From assembly GCF_010723735.1 (NCBI RefSeq), contig NZ_BLLB01000002.1, positions 5,456,001 to 5,520,000 on the forward strand: DNA of 64,000 bases. Reading direction: 5' to 3'. The notes below the pieces were generated by a model. That model saw only the letters and a program-made list of their open reading frames with translations. It did no database searches and had not been told where the DNA came from. Positions 26,651 through 34,649 of this stretch are shown here, piece by piece (within the stretch, counting starts at the first letter, position 1; every line of letters starts with the position of its first letter). The stretch is from Mycolicibacterium hippocampi (GTDB taxonomy: Bacteria > Actinomycetota > Actinomycetes > Mycobacteriales > Mycobacteriaceae). The position numbers and the translations under genes were made by a program.

Positions 26651-27718
26651 ATGGCAGACCGGCACATCTACTTCGCGTACGGGTCCAACCTGTGCGTGCG
26701 GCAGATGGCGCAACGATGCCCGGATGCGACCGACCCGCAGCCCGCGACACTCGCCGACCACGACTGGCTGATCAACGAGCGTGGTGTGGCCACCGTCGAA
26801 CCATTCACCGGCAGCGAGGTCCACGGGGTCATCTGGCAGGTGTCCGACCGCGACCTCGCCACCCTCGACAGCGCCGAAGGGGTACCGCTGCGCTACCGCC
26901 GCGACCGGCTCACCGTGGCCACCGGGAACGGCCCGTCACCGGCCTGGGTCTACATCGACCACCGCGTCGAGCCGGGGCCACCGCGGACCGGGTACCTGGA
27001 ACGCATCCTCGACGGCGCCCGCCACCACAGTCTGCCGCACCGGTGGATCGCTTTTCTGGAACGCTGGGACCCGGCCGGCTGGCCGCAGCGCAAAGACCAC
27101 TCCGATGCCGCTGCGCCACAGACGCTTTCAGCGTTGCTTGCCGATCCTGCGGTCGCCGAATACAGCACGTTGCGGTCGGGGTTCGGATTCCTGGCCATCC
27201 ACGGCGGCGGCCTGGAACAGATGACCGACGTCATCGCCGAACGCGCCGCCGATGCCGCAGGCGCATCGCTGTACGTGGTCCGTCATCCCGATCACTATCC
27301 GCACCACCTCCCGTCTGCGCTCTACCGCCGCGACGAGTCGCCGCGGCTCGCCGAGTTTCTCGACCACGTCGACGTGGCGGTATCGCTGCACGGCTACGGC
27401 CGGATGGGCCGCAGCACCCAACTGCTGGCAGGCGGGCGTCACCGGGAACTGGCCGGGCACCTCACCGACCACATCGACATCCCGGGCTACCAGGTCGTCA
27501 CCGACCTCGACGCGATTCCGCGCGAACTCCGTGGCCTGCACCCCGACAACCCGGTCAACCGGGTCCGCAACGGTGGCGCCCAGCTGGAATTGCCGGCGCG
27601 GGTGCGCGGCATCAGCCCCCGCAGCGCCATGCCCGGCGACGACGGTCTGCCCCCTGCCACTTCGGCGCTCGTGCAGGGTCTGGCGCAGGGTGCGCGGTCC
27701 TGGAGTCTCGATTTGTGA
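26651..27718 (+). CDS. Gamma-glutamylcyclotransferase-poly-gamma-glutamate hydrolase fusion
   Basis: A 355-aa two-domain protein. Residues ~5-145 are a gamma-glutamylcyclotransferase (AIG2/GGCT) fold with FAYGSN (10-13) and the catalytic Glu76 in DSAEGVPLRYRR. Residues ~168-325 match the poly-gamma-glutamate hydrolase family first known from phage PghP. The zinc ligand pattern is visible as His184 and Glu189 (IHGGGLEQ) and His247 (SLHGYG), followed by HPDNPVN and QLELP. Both domains attack gamma-glutamyl bonds, suggesting stepwise breakdown of gamma-linked glutamate peptides (inference). The ATG abuts the mntH stop. Confidence 0.8.
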   Translation: MADRHIYFAYGSNLCVRQMAQRCPDATDPQPATLADHDWLINERGVATVEPFTGSEVHGVIWQVSDRDLATLDSAEGVPLRYRRDRLTVATGNGPSPAWVYIDHRVEPGPPRTGYLERILDGARHHSLPHRWIAFLERWDPAGWPQRKDHSDAAAPQTLSALLADPAVAEYSTLRSGFGFLAIHGGGLEQMTDVIAERAADAAGASLYVVRHPDHYPHHLPSALYRRDESPRLAEFLDHVDVAVSLHGYGRMGRSTQLLAGGRHRELAGHLTDHIDIPGYQVVTDLDAIPRELRGLHPDNPVNRVRNGGAQLELPARVRGISPRSAMPGDDGLPPATSALVQGLAQGARSWSLDL

Positions 27719-27790
27719 CATTAGCTACGCCGCACCTGATCGGCCGGCGCCACACCCATCCGTCGGTGACGCCGCTCCGAATAGGCGTAT

Positions 27791-28576
27791 GTGGAACCCA
27801 TGTACGCAGGAAAGCAGTCGATCCCGGTCATCGACGCCGGCGCGGTGAGCCCCGCGCTGTACCGCACCCGCATCACTCACCTGCGTCGGGCACCGGTGCA
27901 CCACTACTTCGAGCACCGCAGCTACAGCTGGTTCGTCGATCTCGACGCTTTGCCGCGGCTGCCGCGCTGGCTGCGTCCGTTCGCCACCTTCGATGCCCGC
28001 GACCACTTGTGGGGCACTGAGGACGACACGCTCCGCGACCGCGTAGAGGCGTTCCTCGCCGACAAGGACATCAACCTCGGCGGCGGCAGGGTGACCGCGC
28101 TGATGCAACCTCGGGTGCTCGGCTACGTGTTCAATCCGCTGAGTCTGTACTGGTGCCATGACGCGCGAGGGGTGCTGCGCTACGTCATCGCCGAGGTGCA
28201 GAACACCTCGGGCGGACGCCATGCCTACTTGCTGCCACCGTCGGACGACCGGCCGGCGATGGTGTGCAAAAAGCTCTACACCTCGCCGTTCACCGGCATG
28301 GACGGCCACTACCTGGTTCGGGCACCACAGCCGGACGACCAGCTCAACGTCCGGATCTCGCTTCACCGCGACGACCATCCCGCGTTCGTCGCGACGCTGC
28401 GCGGCACCAGGAAGCCGGCAGGCGTCGCCCAGATCCTGGCCATGCAGGTCGTCGCGCCGATGGCCCCGCTGATGAACGCGCTGAGCATGCGGGTACAGGC
28501 AGTACTGCTGTGGCTGCGACGGGTCCCGGTGGTTCCGCAACCGAGTGTGGAGCGGGAAAAGGTGGACCAACTATGA
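27791..28576 (+). CDS. DUF1365 family protein
   Basis: A 261-aa member of DUF1365 (RTRITHLRRAPVHHYFEHRSYSWFVDLD split motif, LMQPRVLGYVFNPLSLYWCH, EVQNTSGGRHAYLLP, KKLYTSPFTGMDGHY). In mycobacteria this family lies beside sigK, a cyclopropane-fatty-acid-synthase-like ufaA1 and an amine oxidase, and is thought to belong to unusual fatty acid modification. Here the cyclopropane synthase and oxidase are absent. ATG 27800 is an alternative start. The biochemical role is unknown. Confidence 0.82.
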   Translation: MEPMYAGKQSIPVIDAGAVSPALYRTRITHLRRAPVHHYFEHRSYSWFVDLDALPRLPRWLRPFATFDARDHLWGTEDDTLRDRVEAFLADKDINLGGGRVTALMQPRVLGYVFNPLSLYWCHDARGVLRYVIAEVQNTSGGRHAYLLPPSDDRPAMVCKKLYTSPFTGMDGHYLVRAPQPDDQLNVRISLHRDDHPAFVATLRGTRKPAGVAQILAMQVVAPMAPLMNALSMRVQAVLLWLRRVPVVPQPSVEREKVDQL

Positions 28577-28673
28577 GGAATCACCGCGGGCAAATTACCT
28601 GCCGGCGGGTATCCGGTGAATACCGTTCGCGGACTTCGTTTTTCACAGCGACACCGCCGAAGTACCGATTAAC

Positions 28674-29258
28674 GTGACTATGAATGCGCTGGTAGCTAGG
28701 CTACCGGGCGTGACCGCCGAACTCGACGCACTTCTGCGCCAGGTGGCCCGGCGGGACACCGAAGCGTTCGCGGCCTTCTACGATTTGACCCGGTCACGGG
28801 TGTTCGGCCTGGTCACGCGGGTTTTGCGGGACCCCGGCTACAGCGAGGAAACCACCCAGGACATCTACCTGCAGGTGTGGCGGACCGCCGAGAACTACGA
28901 CCCGTCCGCCGGATCTCCGCTGGCCTGGCTGATGACCCTGGCCCACCGGCGGGCGGTCGACCGGGTGCGCTCCGAGCAGGCGGCCAGCACGCGGGAATCC
29001 CGCTACGGCGCCGCCAACGTCGAGCCGGTGTCAGATCACGTCGCCGAGACCGTCATCCGCGGCGACGAGCATCGTCAGGTGACCGAGTGTCTGGGATCGC
29101 TGACCGACCACCAGCGCGAATGCATCCAGCTCGCCTACTACGACGGGCTCACCTACGCCCAGGTGTCGGAGCGACTGTCGGCGAACCTGGCGACCATCAA
29201 GTCGCGGATGCGTGACGCCATCCGTGGCCTGCGCAGATGTCTGGGGGTCGTGGCATGA
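28674..29258 (+). CDS. sigK: ECF sigma factor K
   Basis: A ~194-aa ECF sigma factor. Region 2 contains FYDLTRSRVFGLV and YSEETTQDIYLQVWR. Region 4 contains LTDHQRECIQLAYYDGLTYAQVSERL and LATIKSRMRDAIRGLRRCL. The body matches M. tuberculosis SigK closely, including ESRYGAANV. The GTG at 28710 would give an N-terminus like the M. tuberculosis protein, whereas 28674 (GTG) and 28680 (ATG) are longer. A palindrome GGTAGC-TAG-GCTACC at 28691-28705 lies just before 28710. The stop overlaps rskA. Confidence 0.93.
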   Translation: MTMNALVARLPGVTAELDALLRQVARRDTEAFAAFYDLTRSRVFGLVTRVLRDPGYSEETTQDIYLQVWRTAENYDPSAGSPLAWLMTLAHRRAVDRVRSEQAASTRESRYGAANVEPVSDHVAETVIRGDEHRQVTECLGSLTDHQRECIQLAYYDGLTYAQVSERLSANLATIKSRMRDAIRGLRRCLGVVA

Positions 29259-30013
29259 CCTATCCTCCTGGTCCTTCTGTCCCTCCTGGGTCCGCCGGCC
29301 CCCCGGAAATGGACCTGTTGTCGATGGCGACGCCGTACGCGTTGCACGCCCTGACCGACGCCGAGACCGCCGAGATCGACAGGCGCCTCGGGGAGGCCCC
29401 TCCCGACGTCGCGGAGGCATTCGTCTCCGAGGTGCGGGCCGCTCGGGAAACGATGGCGGCGATCGCGGCCGCCACCGCTGTCGAGCCTCCCACTCATCTT
29501 CGCGACCAGTTGCTCGAACAGATCTCCGACGACCGCGTTCGGCAGATCAGACCCGCCGAGCGGCAGACCAGCCGCTGGGCCAAGCCGGTCCTTGCCGCGG
29601 CAGCGACCATCGTGGTCGGCCTCGGTGCGCTCGGTGTCGGGCTTGCGATGCGACCCGCACCCGCACCGTCGACCGCCGATCAGGTGTTCGCCGCCCCCGA
29701 TGTCCGCACCATCTCCGGCGAGATCCCCGGCGGAGGGGTGGCCACGGTGGTGTTCTCCCGGGAGCGGGACTCCGGTGTGCTGGTGATGAACAACGTGCCG
29801 CCGCCGCAGCCCGGCACCGTCTACCAGATGTGGCTGGTCGACGCGGACGGGCCGCACTCGGCCGGGACCATGGACGCCGAGGCGGTGGCGCCCTCGACCA
29901 CCGCGGTGCTCCCCGACCTGGGTTCGTCGCGGGCGCTGGCGTTCACCGTCGAGCCACCCGGAGGGTCTGCTCAACCCACGAGCCCGGTGTTCGCGGAACT
30001 ACCGCTGGTCTAG
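29255..30013 (+). CDS. rskA: Anti-sigma-K factor RskA
   Basis: A 252-aa single-pass membrane anti-sigma factor. The cytoplasmic zinc-less anti-sigma domain covers ~1-90 (LLSMATPYALHALTDAETAEID). One membrane helix is at ~115-140 (VLAAAATIVVGLGALGVGLAM), and an extracytoplasmic RskA domain follows (VVFSRERDSGVLVMNNVPPP, YQMWLVDADGPHSAG). It holds SigK until regulated proteolysis. The ATG overlaps the sigK stop (ATGA). It converges with the YbdK-type gene, the two stops overlapping by 4 bp. Confidence 0.93.
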   Translation: MTYPPGPSVPPGSAGPPEMDLLSMATPYALHALTDAETAEIDRRLGEAPPDVAEAFVSEVRAARETMAAIAAATAVEPPTHLRDQLLEQISDDRVRQIRPAERQTSRWAKPVLAAAATIVVGLGALGVGLAMRPAPAPSTADQVFAAPDVRTISGEIPGGGVATVVFSRERDSGVLVMNNVPPPQPGTVYQMWLVDADGPHSAGTMDAEAVAPSTTAVLPDLGSSRALAFTVEPPGGSAQPTSPVFAELPLV

Positions 30014-31107
30014 GGCGCTTCCAGCGTCGCCGCCGCGGCGGCGGCCAGCACGTCGCCCATGTCGTGCCGGCGCTCCCAGGCCCGGCGCTGACGCATCGCA
30101 CCATTGCCCACCTCGGCGATCCGTGCCAGCCCGGTTGTCACGAGCTCGTAGTCTCCTGCGTCCTCCAGCGCCGGGCGGACCCTGTCTACAAGACCCTCGA
30201 GAAGCTCGAGCGCGGGCGCGGTGGCACGGTTCTGCAGATCGACACCGTCGCCGTCGAGCCCGTCGCGGGCGGCCTTCCAGTACGCAGCCTTCAGCAGGAA
30301 CGGTGCCAACGACAGGGTGTGTTCGCCGCGCCGGGCGTCGTCGAGGGCCGTCGTCACGCAACCGCGGACCAGCGCGGCGAAAAGCACCGTCTCGGCCACC
30401 GTGGCGGGGACGTCGGCGACCCGCACCTCCACCGTCGGGAAGTTCGCCGACGGCCGGACGTCCCAGTAGACCATTCCGGCGTCGCGCATCACGCCGGTAT
30501 CGCACAGCAGCTGCACTGCGGCGTCGTACTCCTCGGCAGAGCCGAACTGCGGCGGCGGACCGGCGCTGGGCCAGCGCGCCCACAGCACGCTTCGCCAGCT
30601 GGCATGACCGGTGTCGGTGTTGCGGTAGATCGCCGAGTTCGCGGTCAGCGCCAGCAGCTGCGGCAACCAGGGACGCAGCCGGTTGCTGACAGCGATGGCG
30701 GCGTCGCGATCGGGCACTGCGACGTGCACGTGGGCGCCGCAGATGCCCTGTTCGTGAGCGATCATGCCGAACATCTCCCCGATGTCGCGGTAGCGCGGGG
30801 TGTCGGTGACGGGAAACTCCCGGGGCAGCGTCGGCGGCAGCCCGACCGCGAGCAACTGCGCCCGGGTCCGTTCGGCGGCGTTGGCCGCGGTGCGCCGCAG
30901 CCTGACCAGTTGCTCGCGGAGGTCGTCGATCTCGGTGACGACGCCGGTCGCGGTCTCGACCTGGCAGCTCGTCAGCTCGAGCTGCAGTTCGACGCCGTGC
31001 TCGGCGGCCCGGTCGGCCACCGACTTGTTGCGTGCGACGGGCGCGCCCGAGGTGGGGTCGACGAGAAGGAACTCCTCTTCGACGCCGAGCGTGGGTGGGT
31101 TGGTCAT
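30010..31107 (-). CDS. Glutamate-cysteine ligase family 2 / YbdK-type carboxylate-amine ligase
   Basis: A 365-aa member of the GCS2/YbdK family. The signature TLGVEEEFLLVDPTSG is at the N-terminus, GAHVHVAVPDRDAAI follows in the core, and TVEVRVADVPATVAE lies near the ADP-metal site. Family members form amide bonds between glutamate-like acids and amines; YbdK has weak gamma-glutamylcysteine ligase activity. ATG 31107 is preferred to TTG 31113. A 946-residue open frame on the opposite strand is an artefact of high GC. Confidence 0.87.
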   Translation of the reverse strand: MTNPPTLGVEEEFLLVDPTSGAPVARNKSVADRAAEHGVELQLELTSCQVETATGVVTEIDDLREQLVRLRRTAANAAERTRAQLLAVGLPPTLPREFPVTDTPRYRDIGEMFGMIAHEQGICGAHVHVAVPDRDAAIAVSNRLRPWLPQLLALTANSAIYRNTDTGHASWRSVLWARWPSAGPPPQFGSAEEYDAAVQLLCDTGVMRDAGMVYWDVRPSANFPTVEVRVADVPATVAETVLFAALVRGCVTTALDDARRGEHTLSLAPFLLKAAYWKAARDGLDGDGVDLQNRATAPALELLEGLVDRVRPALEDAGDYELVTTGLARIAEVGNGAMRQRRAWERRHDMGDVLAAAAAATLEAP

Positions 31108-31227
31108 GGCCAAAAACTGATCCGGCCCGTCGGATGGTTCGACGACGGGCCGGATCTGGGTGAGGAAGTCACTCGCTCATATGCCCGCCACCCGCCGGCC
31201 TCAAACGTGCCGCCTACCATCGTTTTT

Positions 31228-32052
31228 GTGGTCAAGGATTTCCGGTTCGGAGTGGGCGTCACGCGGGGCGGCTCACGGACGACGCTCGAGGAGACGGCGC
31301 GCCGGGCGGAGGGCCAGGGATTCGACATCCTGCATGTCCCCGACCACCTCGGGGGTGTTGCGCCGTTCCCGGTCATGACGGCCATCGCGATGGCGACCTC
31401 GACGCTGCGGGTGGGCACGTTCGTCATCAACTCGGCGTTTTACCGGCCGGCACTGCTGGCCCGCGACGTGGCCGCGCTGCACGAGCTCAGCGACGGCCGG
31501 TTCGAGCTCGGGCTCGGCACCGGCTACGTCAAGGAAGAGTTCGACGCCGCGGGGATCCCGTTCCCCAGTGCGGGCGAGCGCGTCGACCATCTCAAGGACA
31601 CCACCGCCCACCTGGCCGAGCACCTGCCCGACGTGCCGATCATGATCGCCGGAAACGGCGACCGGGTGCTCCGTATCGCCGCGCGCTGCGCCGATATCAT
31701 CGGGCTCACCGGCGGAGACCGGGCTCCGAGCGGCGACGAGGATCCGCTGGCCGACCGGATCGCGTTCGTGCGTGCGGCCGCTGTCGAGCGCTTCGACGAC
31801 CTGGAGCTGAACGTCGCCGTCACCGCGATGCCGGTCGACGACTCCGGACGGCCCGACCTGACGATCACCCGGTACTCCCTGCCCGGCCTGTCCGACGACG
31901 AGCTGCTGCGCCACCCCGGCGTGCTCTCGGGGTCGACGCAGGAGATCGCCGACCGGATTCGCGGTTATCGCGACACCTACGGCATCAGCTACGTCATCGT
32001 GCAGGCACGCCACGCCGAGGCATTCTCGAAGGTGATCGCGCTGCTGAAGTAG
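31228..32052 (+). CDS. LLM-class (F420-dependent type) oxidoreductase
   Basis: A 274-aa luciferase-like TIM-barrel protein. It starts DFRFGVGVTRGGSRTTLEET, has HVPDHLGGVAPFPVMTAIA, the LGLGTGYVKEEFDAAG loop, PIMIAGNGDRVLRIAARCADIIGL (in pieces), and ends GISYVIVQA. These features match the mycobacterial F420-dependent TIGR03621-type group. GTG 31228 is supported by position after a ~120-bp gap from the divergent YbdK-type gene. The substrate is unknown. Confidence 0.83.
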   Translation: MVKDFRFGVGVTRGGSRTTLEETARRAEGQGFDILHVPDHLGGVAPFPVMTAIAMATSTLRVGTFVINSAFYRPALLARDVAALHELSDGRFELGLGTGYVKEEFDAAGIPFPSAGERVDHLKDTTAHLAEHLPDVPIMIAGNGDRVLRIAARCADIIGLTGGDRAPSGDEDPLADRIAFVRAAAVERFDDLELNVAVTAMPVDDSGRPDLTITRYSLPGLSDDELLRHPGVLSGSTQEIADRIRGYRDTYGISYVIVQARHAEAFSKVIALLK

Positions 32053-32061
32053 CGGCCCGGG

Positions 32062-32331
32062 TCAGAGGAAGAGGTACAGACCCGACAGCAGCGCCCACAT
32101 CCCCACGCAGTAGAACTCGAACGCGGCCCGCAGCGGGATCGGGGCGTGGCGCAGCTCCATAAAGTCCAGTCCCACCAGTCGCACCTTGATCGCCGCGATG
32201 GCCAGTACGACGACGGCCACCAACGAGCCGGTCCCGTGCTCGGCGCCGACTAGCCACGACAGGATCGTGGCGGCGACGAGGAACAGCCAGCTGGCGCCGG
32301 CGCGGTTCTTCAGCAGATCGAGGACAGTCAT
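32062..32331 (-). CDS. Cytochrome c oxidase subunit IV-like small membrane protein
   Basis: An 89-aa protein with three hydrophobic helices (WLFLVAATILSWLVG, LVAVVVLAIAAIKVRLVGLDFM, FYCVGMWALLSGLYLFL). The ..KVRLVGLDFMELRHAP segment is the mark of the prokaryotic Cox IV/NorF-like family. The ATG at 32331 overlaps the stop of the subunit III-like gene, so both are made together. No catalytic subunit I or II is nearby. Confidence 0.78.
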   Translation of the reverse strand: MTVLDLLKNRAGASWLFLVAATILSWLVGAEHGTGSLVAVVVLAIAAIKVRLVGLDFMELRHAPIPLRAAFEFYCVGMWALLSGLYLFL

Positions 32332-32912
32332 CAGCTCACCAGGTACAGCAGTGCGAACAGGAAGATCCACAGCAGATCGACCAGGTGCCAGAAGCAGGCA
32401 GCTCCCTCGACCAGCGCGGTGCGGGTCGCGCTGAGCTCGGCCCGGCGGGTCTGGGTGAGCACAAAGGCCAGGGCGGCCAGGCCCAGGCAGACATGGAACA
32501 GGTGCAGCCCGGTGAGGATGAAGTAATACAGGTAGAAATCGTTGGCCCCGGGGCCGTGCCCTGCGGTGGCCAACGAGATGTACTCGAACACCTTGAGGGC
32601 GATGAAGACCAGGCCGAACGCGATCGCCCCGGCCGCAGCGCGGGTGGCGATCGATCCGGCGCCGGCCCGTAGCGCGTTCAGCGCCAGCACCACCAACAGC
32701 GAGCTCGTGAGCAGGACCAGTGTGTTGAGCACCCCGACACCGAGGTGCAGGGTGCCGCGCGCGGCGTCGAACACCTCGGGTGCCTTGGCGCGCTCCACGA
32801 GGAAGGTGACGAAGAAGGCGCCGAAGACCGCCATGTCGCCGAACAGGAAGACCCAGGTGCCGCTTTCCCCGGGGATCCGCCGGGTGACCGGCGGGGTCAC
32901 GGTGCCGCTCAC
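32331..32912 (-). CDS. Cytochrome c oxidase subunit III-like (NorE-type) protein
   Basis: A 193-aa protein with five membrane helices, shorter than seven-helix CoxC, matching the five-helix Cox3/NorE group. Typical segments are GTWVFLFGDMAVFGAFF, FYLYYFILTGLHLFHVCLGL and WHLVDLLWIFLFALLYL. The GTG start (32912) overlaps the stop of the upstream membrane protein gene. In other bacteria NorE/NorF-like pairs assist nitric oxide reductase or terminal oxidases; here the partner enzyme is not in the window. Confidence 0.82.
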   Translation of the reverse strand: MSGTVTPPVTRRIPGESGTWVFLFGDMAVFGAFFVTFLVERAKAPEVFDAARGTLHLGVGVLNTLVLLTSSLLVVLALNALRAGAGSIATRAAAGAIAFGLVFIALKVFEYISLATAGHGPGANDFYLYYFILTGLHLFHVCLGLAALAFVLTQTRRAELSATRTALVEGAACFWHLVDLLWIFLFALLYLVS

Positions 32913-33616
32913 GCCAGTTGGGCCTGCTCGGCCTTGATCGACTTCAGCATCACCGCGGTCGTGGAGAACAGCCACACCACCAGAACCAGGCCCGGGATGT
33001 AGAAGGCGAACACGCCGTTCCAGGCCAGCGGTCCGTCGTTGAACACCACCACCACACAGCCCGGCAGCGACAGCGTGGCCACCCACAGGTTGAGGTAGCC
33101 GTACCACCGCGGGAAGGTCGGCGGGTCGGCCTTGTCGACGAACGCCGCGACCGCCAGGGTGATGTTCTGCACGATGATGGTGCCGACGATGCCGATGAAC
33201 CACAGCCAGAAGACGTCGTTGAGGGCCTGGGTGAGCTCGGCCGACCGCTCTTCGGGACGGTAGGCGGCCACGCCGAGGAAGAACTGCGGGAACAGCAGTG
33301 CCGGGACGAAGACCGTCGCGGCCATCAGCTGGGTCATCGACAGCATGCCCCAGCCGCCCTCGGCCCGGCGGATCCGCAGCACGATCGTCGCCAGGAACGG
33401 CAGGGCGAGCGCCGCGCTGAGCAGCGCACCGGAGACACCGAACCGGATCCAGAGCTTCTGGTCGACGAAGAACGCGGCGATCTCGTCGGCCGGGGCCGCC
33501 GGGGACAGTGGCGGGAAGAGCTGGGCGATACCGGAGAAGCTGGCGCCGTAGAGAATGATCATGACGGTGCCCGACCAGGCGCCGATGCGTTGCAGTGTCA
33601 GCTCCACGGCTGGCAC
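32909..33616 (-). CDS. Multi-pass membrane protein of oxidase-like module
   Basis: A 235-aa protein with about six hydrophobic segments (IGAWSGTVMIILYGASFSGIA, FGVSGALLSAALALPFLATIV, LNLWVATLSLPGCVVVVFNDG). I recognise no family. It is coupled by GTGA overlap to the Cox III-like gene and then Cox IV-like gene, so the three form one operon. GTG 33616 or GTG 33607 may start it. It could be an accessory or assembly subunit. Confidence 0.65.
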   Translation of the reverse strand: MPAVELTLQRIGAWSGTVMIILYGASFSGIAQLFPPLSPAAPADEIAAFFVDQKLWIRFGVSGALLSAALALPFLATIVLRIRRAEGGWGMLSMTQLMAATVFVPALLFPQFFLGVAAYRPEERSAELTQALNDVFWLWFIGIVGTIIVQNITLAVAAFVDKADPPTFPRWYGYLNLWVATLSLPGCVVVVFNDGPLAWNGVFAFYIPGLVLVVWLFSTTAVMLKSIKAEQAQLA

Positions 33617-33716
33617 GCTACCGGCCCTCCCGCAAGTTTTGACACTTTTGCCATAACTCGGCTCCACCGCCGTTGCGGGCCCGTGCCGCCACCCGGGTAA
33701 GCTGCCAGCGGTGTCA

Positions 33717-33792
33717 GCCCCCGTAGCTCAGGGGATAGAGCACGGCTCTCCTAAAGCCGGTGTCGCAGGTTCGAATCCTGCCGGGGGCACCA
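33717..33792 (+). tRNA. tRNA-Arg (anticodon CCU)
   Basis: A complete cloverleaf: acceptor GCCCCCG/CGGGGGC (33717-33723, 33782-33788), D arm GCTC..GAGC, anticodon stem CGGCT/AGCCG around loop CTCCTAA (anticodon CCT at 33750-33752), T arm GCAGG-TTCGAAT-CCTGC, discriminator A33789. CCA follows at 33790-33792. The last 24 bases (from 33766) coincide with the 25-bp att repeat, and C33791-A33792 lie in element-derived sequence. It reads AGG codons. Confidence 0.96.
33766..33790. repeat. attL core (25-bp direct repeat, left copy)
   Basis: A 25-base sequence starting CAGGTTCGAATCC and ending GGGGGCAC, identical to 43156-43180. It spans the T-arm and acceptor 3' strand of tRNA-Arg(CCU), the usual target of tyrosine integrases, so the tRNA gene stays intact after insertion. 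Confidence 0.93.
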
Positions 33793-33848
33793 TCTGACCA
33801 GCGGTTATGCATCTCCGCACAAGATCCGCACAACTAAGGCCAGCCTAA

Positions 33849-33864
33849 TCGAACATTTGTTCGA
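33849..33864. promoter_or_regulatory. Consensus SOS (LexA) box at the left end of the element
   Basis: TCGAAC-ATTT-GTTCGA matches TCGAAC-N4-GTTCGA at all twelve defined bases. It lies between attL and the stop codon (33867) of the membrane protein gene, so in the integrated state it does not precede an element gene on the minus strand. In the excised circle it would lie ~250 bp upstream of the integrase gene. Confidence 0.7.
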
Positions 33865-33866
33865 CA

Positions 33867-34583
33867 TCACGGCAGCTCGAATGGCCCTTCACCGGGCCGC
33901 AGATCGTCGGTATTGATACGCCGGTACTCACCCAGCGGGCGAGCCGCACCGAACCGCCTCCGGAACCATCTGGGGCCATGCCGGACAGCCCACAGACGGG
34001 CCTTGGCGCGGTACTGGTGAGCGAAGTACCAGTGCCATTCCTCGACGTCAGCGCTCGTCAGACTCTTACGCATCGCACGCGTGCGGACGCCTTCACCTAG
34101 CGCCTCGACCCATGAAAGCACGCATTTGGTCTCACCGATCTGCGGAATGAGGAGGGCAAATCGCCAGCGCAATTCTGGACTCTCGGCAGTCATTACCCGC
34201 AGAGGATCAATCTTGGTGCGGTGGCCAGGTGCAGGTGCGTAGGGCTGTTTCTGCACACCGTTGACCTCAAGGTGCAGGGCGACGTAGTGCACCACGCCGG
34301 GTCCGTGGAGTTTGACGGATGCCTCACACACCGCCCATTGATGCCCTTCGGCCTCGGATTGCTCCAGATCACCGCGCGCCATCTGGGCGTTAAATTCAAA
34401 TAGCCTGCCGCCCATCATATTCCGATCAAGACTTAGCTGCCGCCAAGCAATGAGCAATGCCAACAGCGTGGCAATCGACACCAATTGGGTCAGCAGACCC
34501 GGACCGGTATCGACTAGCCACGTCGACGTGGCGGTGAAGACCCCCCATAGCCAACCCGCCGCCGCAGCAATGAACGCGCACAT
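33867..34583 (-). CDS. Two-helix membrane protein of unknown function (element cargo)
   Basis: A 238-aa protein. Two hydrophobic helices lie at the N-terminus (CAFIAAAAGWLWGVFTATSTW and GLLTQLVSIATLLALLIAW), and a ~180-residue soluble domain is presumably cytoplasmic, with a Trp/Arg-rich end (WHWYFAHQYRAKARLWAVR). I recognise no family. ATG 34583 is preferred to TTG 34634 because AGGA precedes it. It is the last gene of the element before attL, where satellites often carry accessory genes such as phage-interference functions (inference only). Confidence 0.65.
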   Translation of the reverse strand: MCAFIAAAAGWLWGVFTATSTWLVDTGPGLLTQLVSIATLLALLIAWRQLSLDRNMMGGRLFEFNAQMARGDLEQSEAEGHQWAVCEASVKLHGPGVVHYVALHLEVNGVQKQPYAPAPGHRTKIDPLRVMTAESPELRWRFALLIPQIGETKCVLSWVEALGEGVRTRAMRKSLTSADVEEWHWYFAHQYRAKARLWAVRHGPRWFRRRFGAARPLGEYRRINTDDLRPGEGPFELP

Positions 34584-34649
34584 AATCCTGATAGTTCCAG
34601 CAATGCGGCCGTTCGTGCCGATGCCACGCGGCAACGCGGCCGGGTAGTG

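Noticed and set aside
29212..32052. A 946-codon plus-strand open frame spanning sigK end to the LLM gene
   Set aside because: Most of it is antisense to the YbdK-type ligase; only the part from 31228 has protein-family features. GC-rich DNA keeps such frames open.
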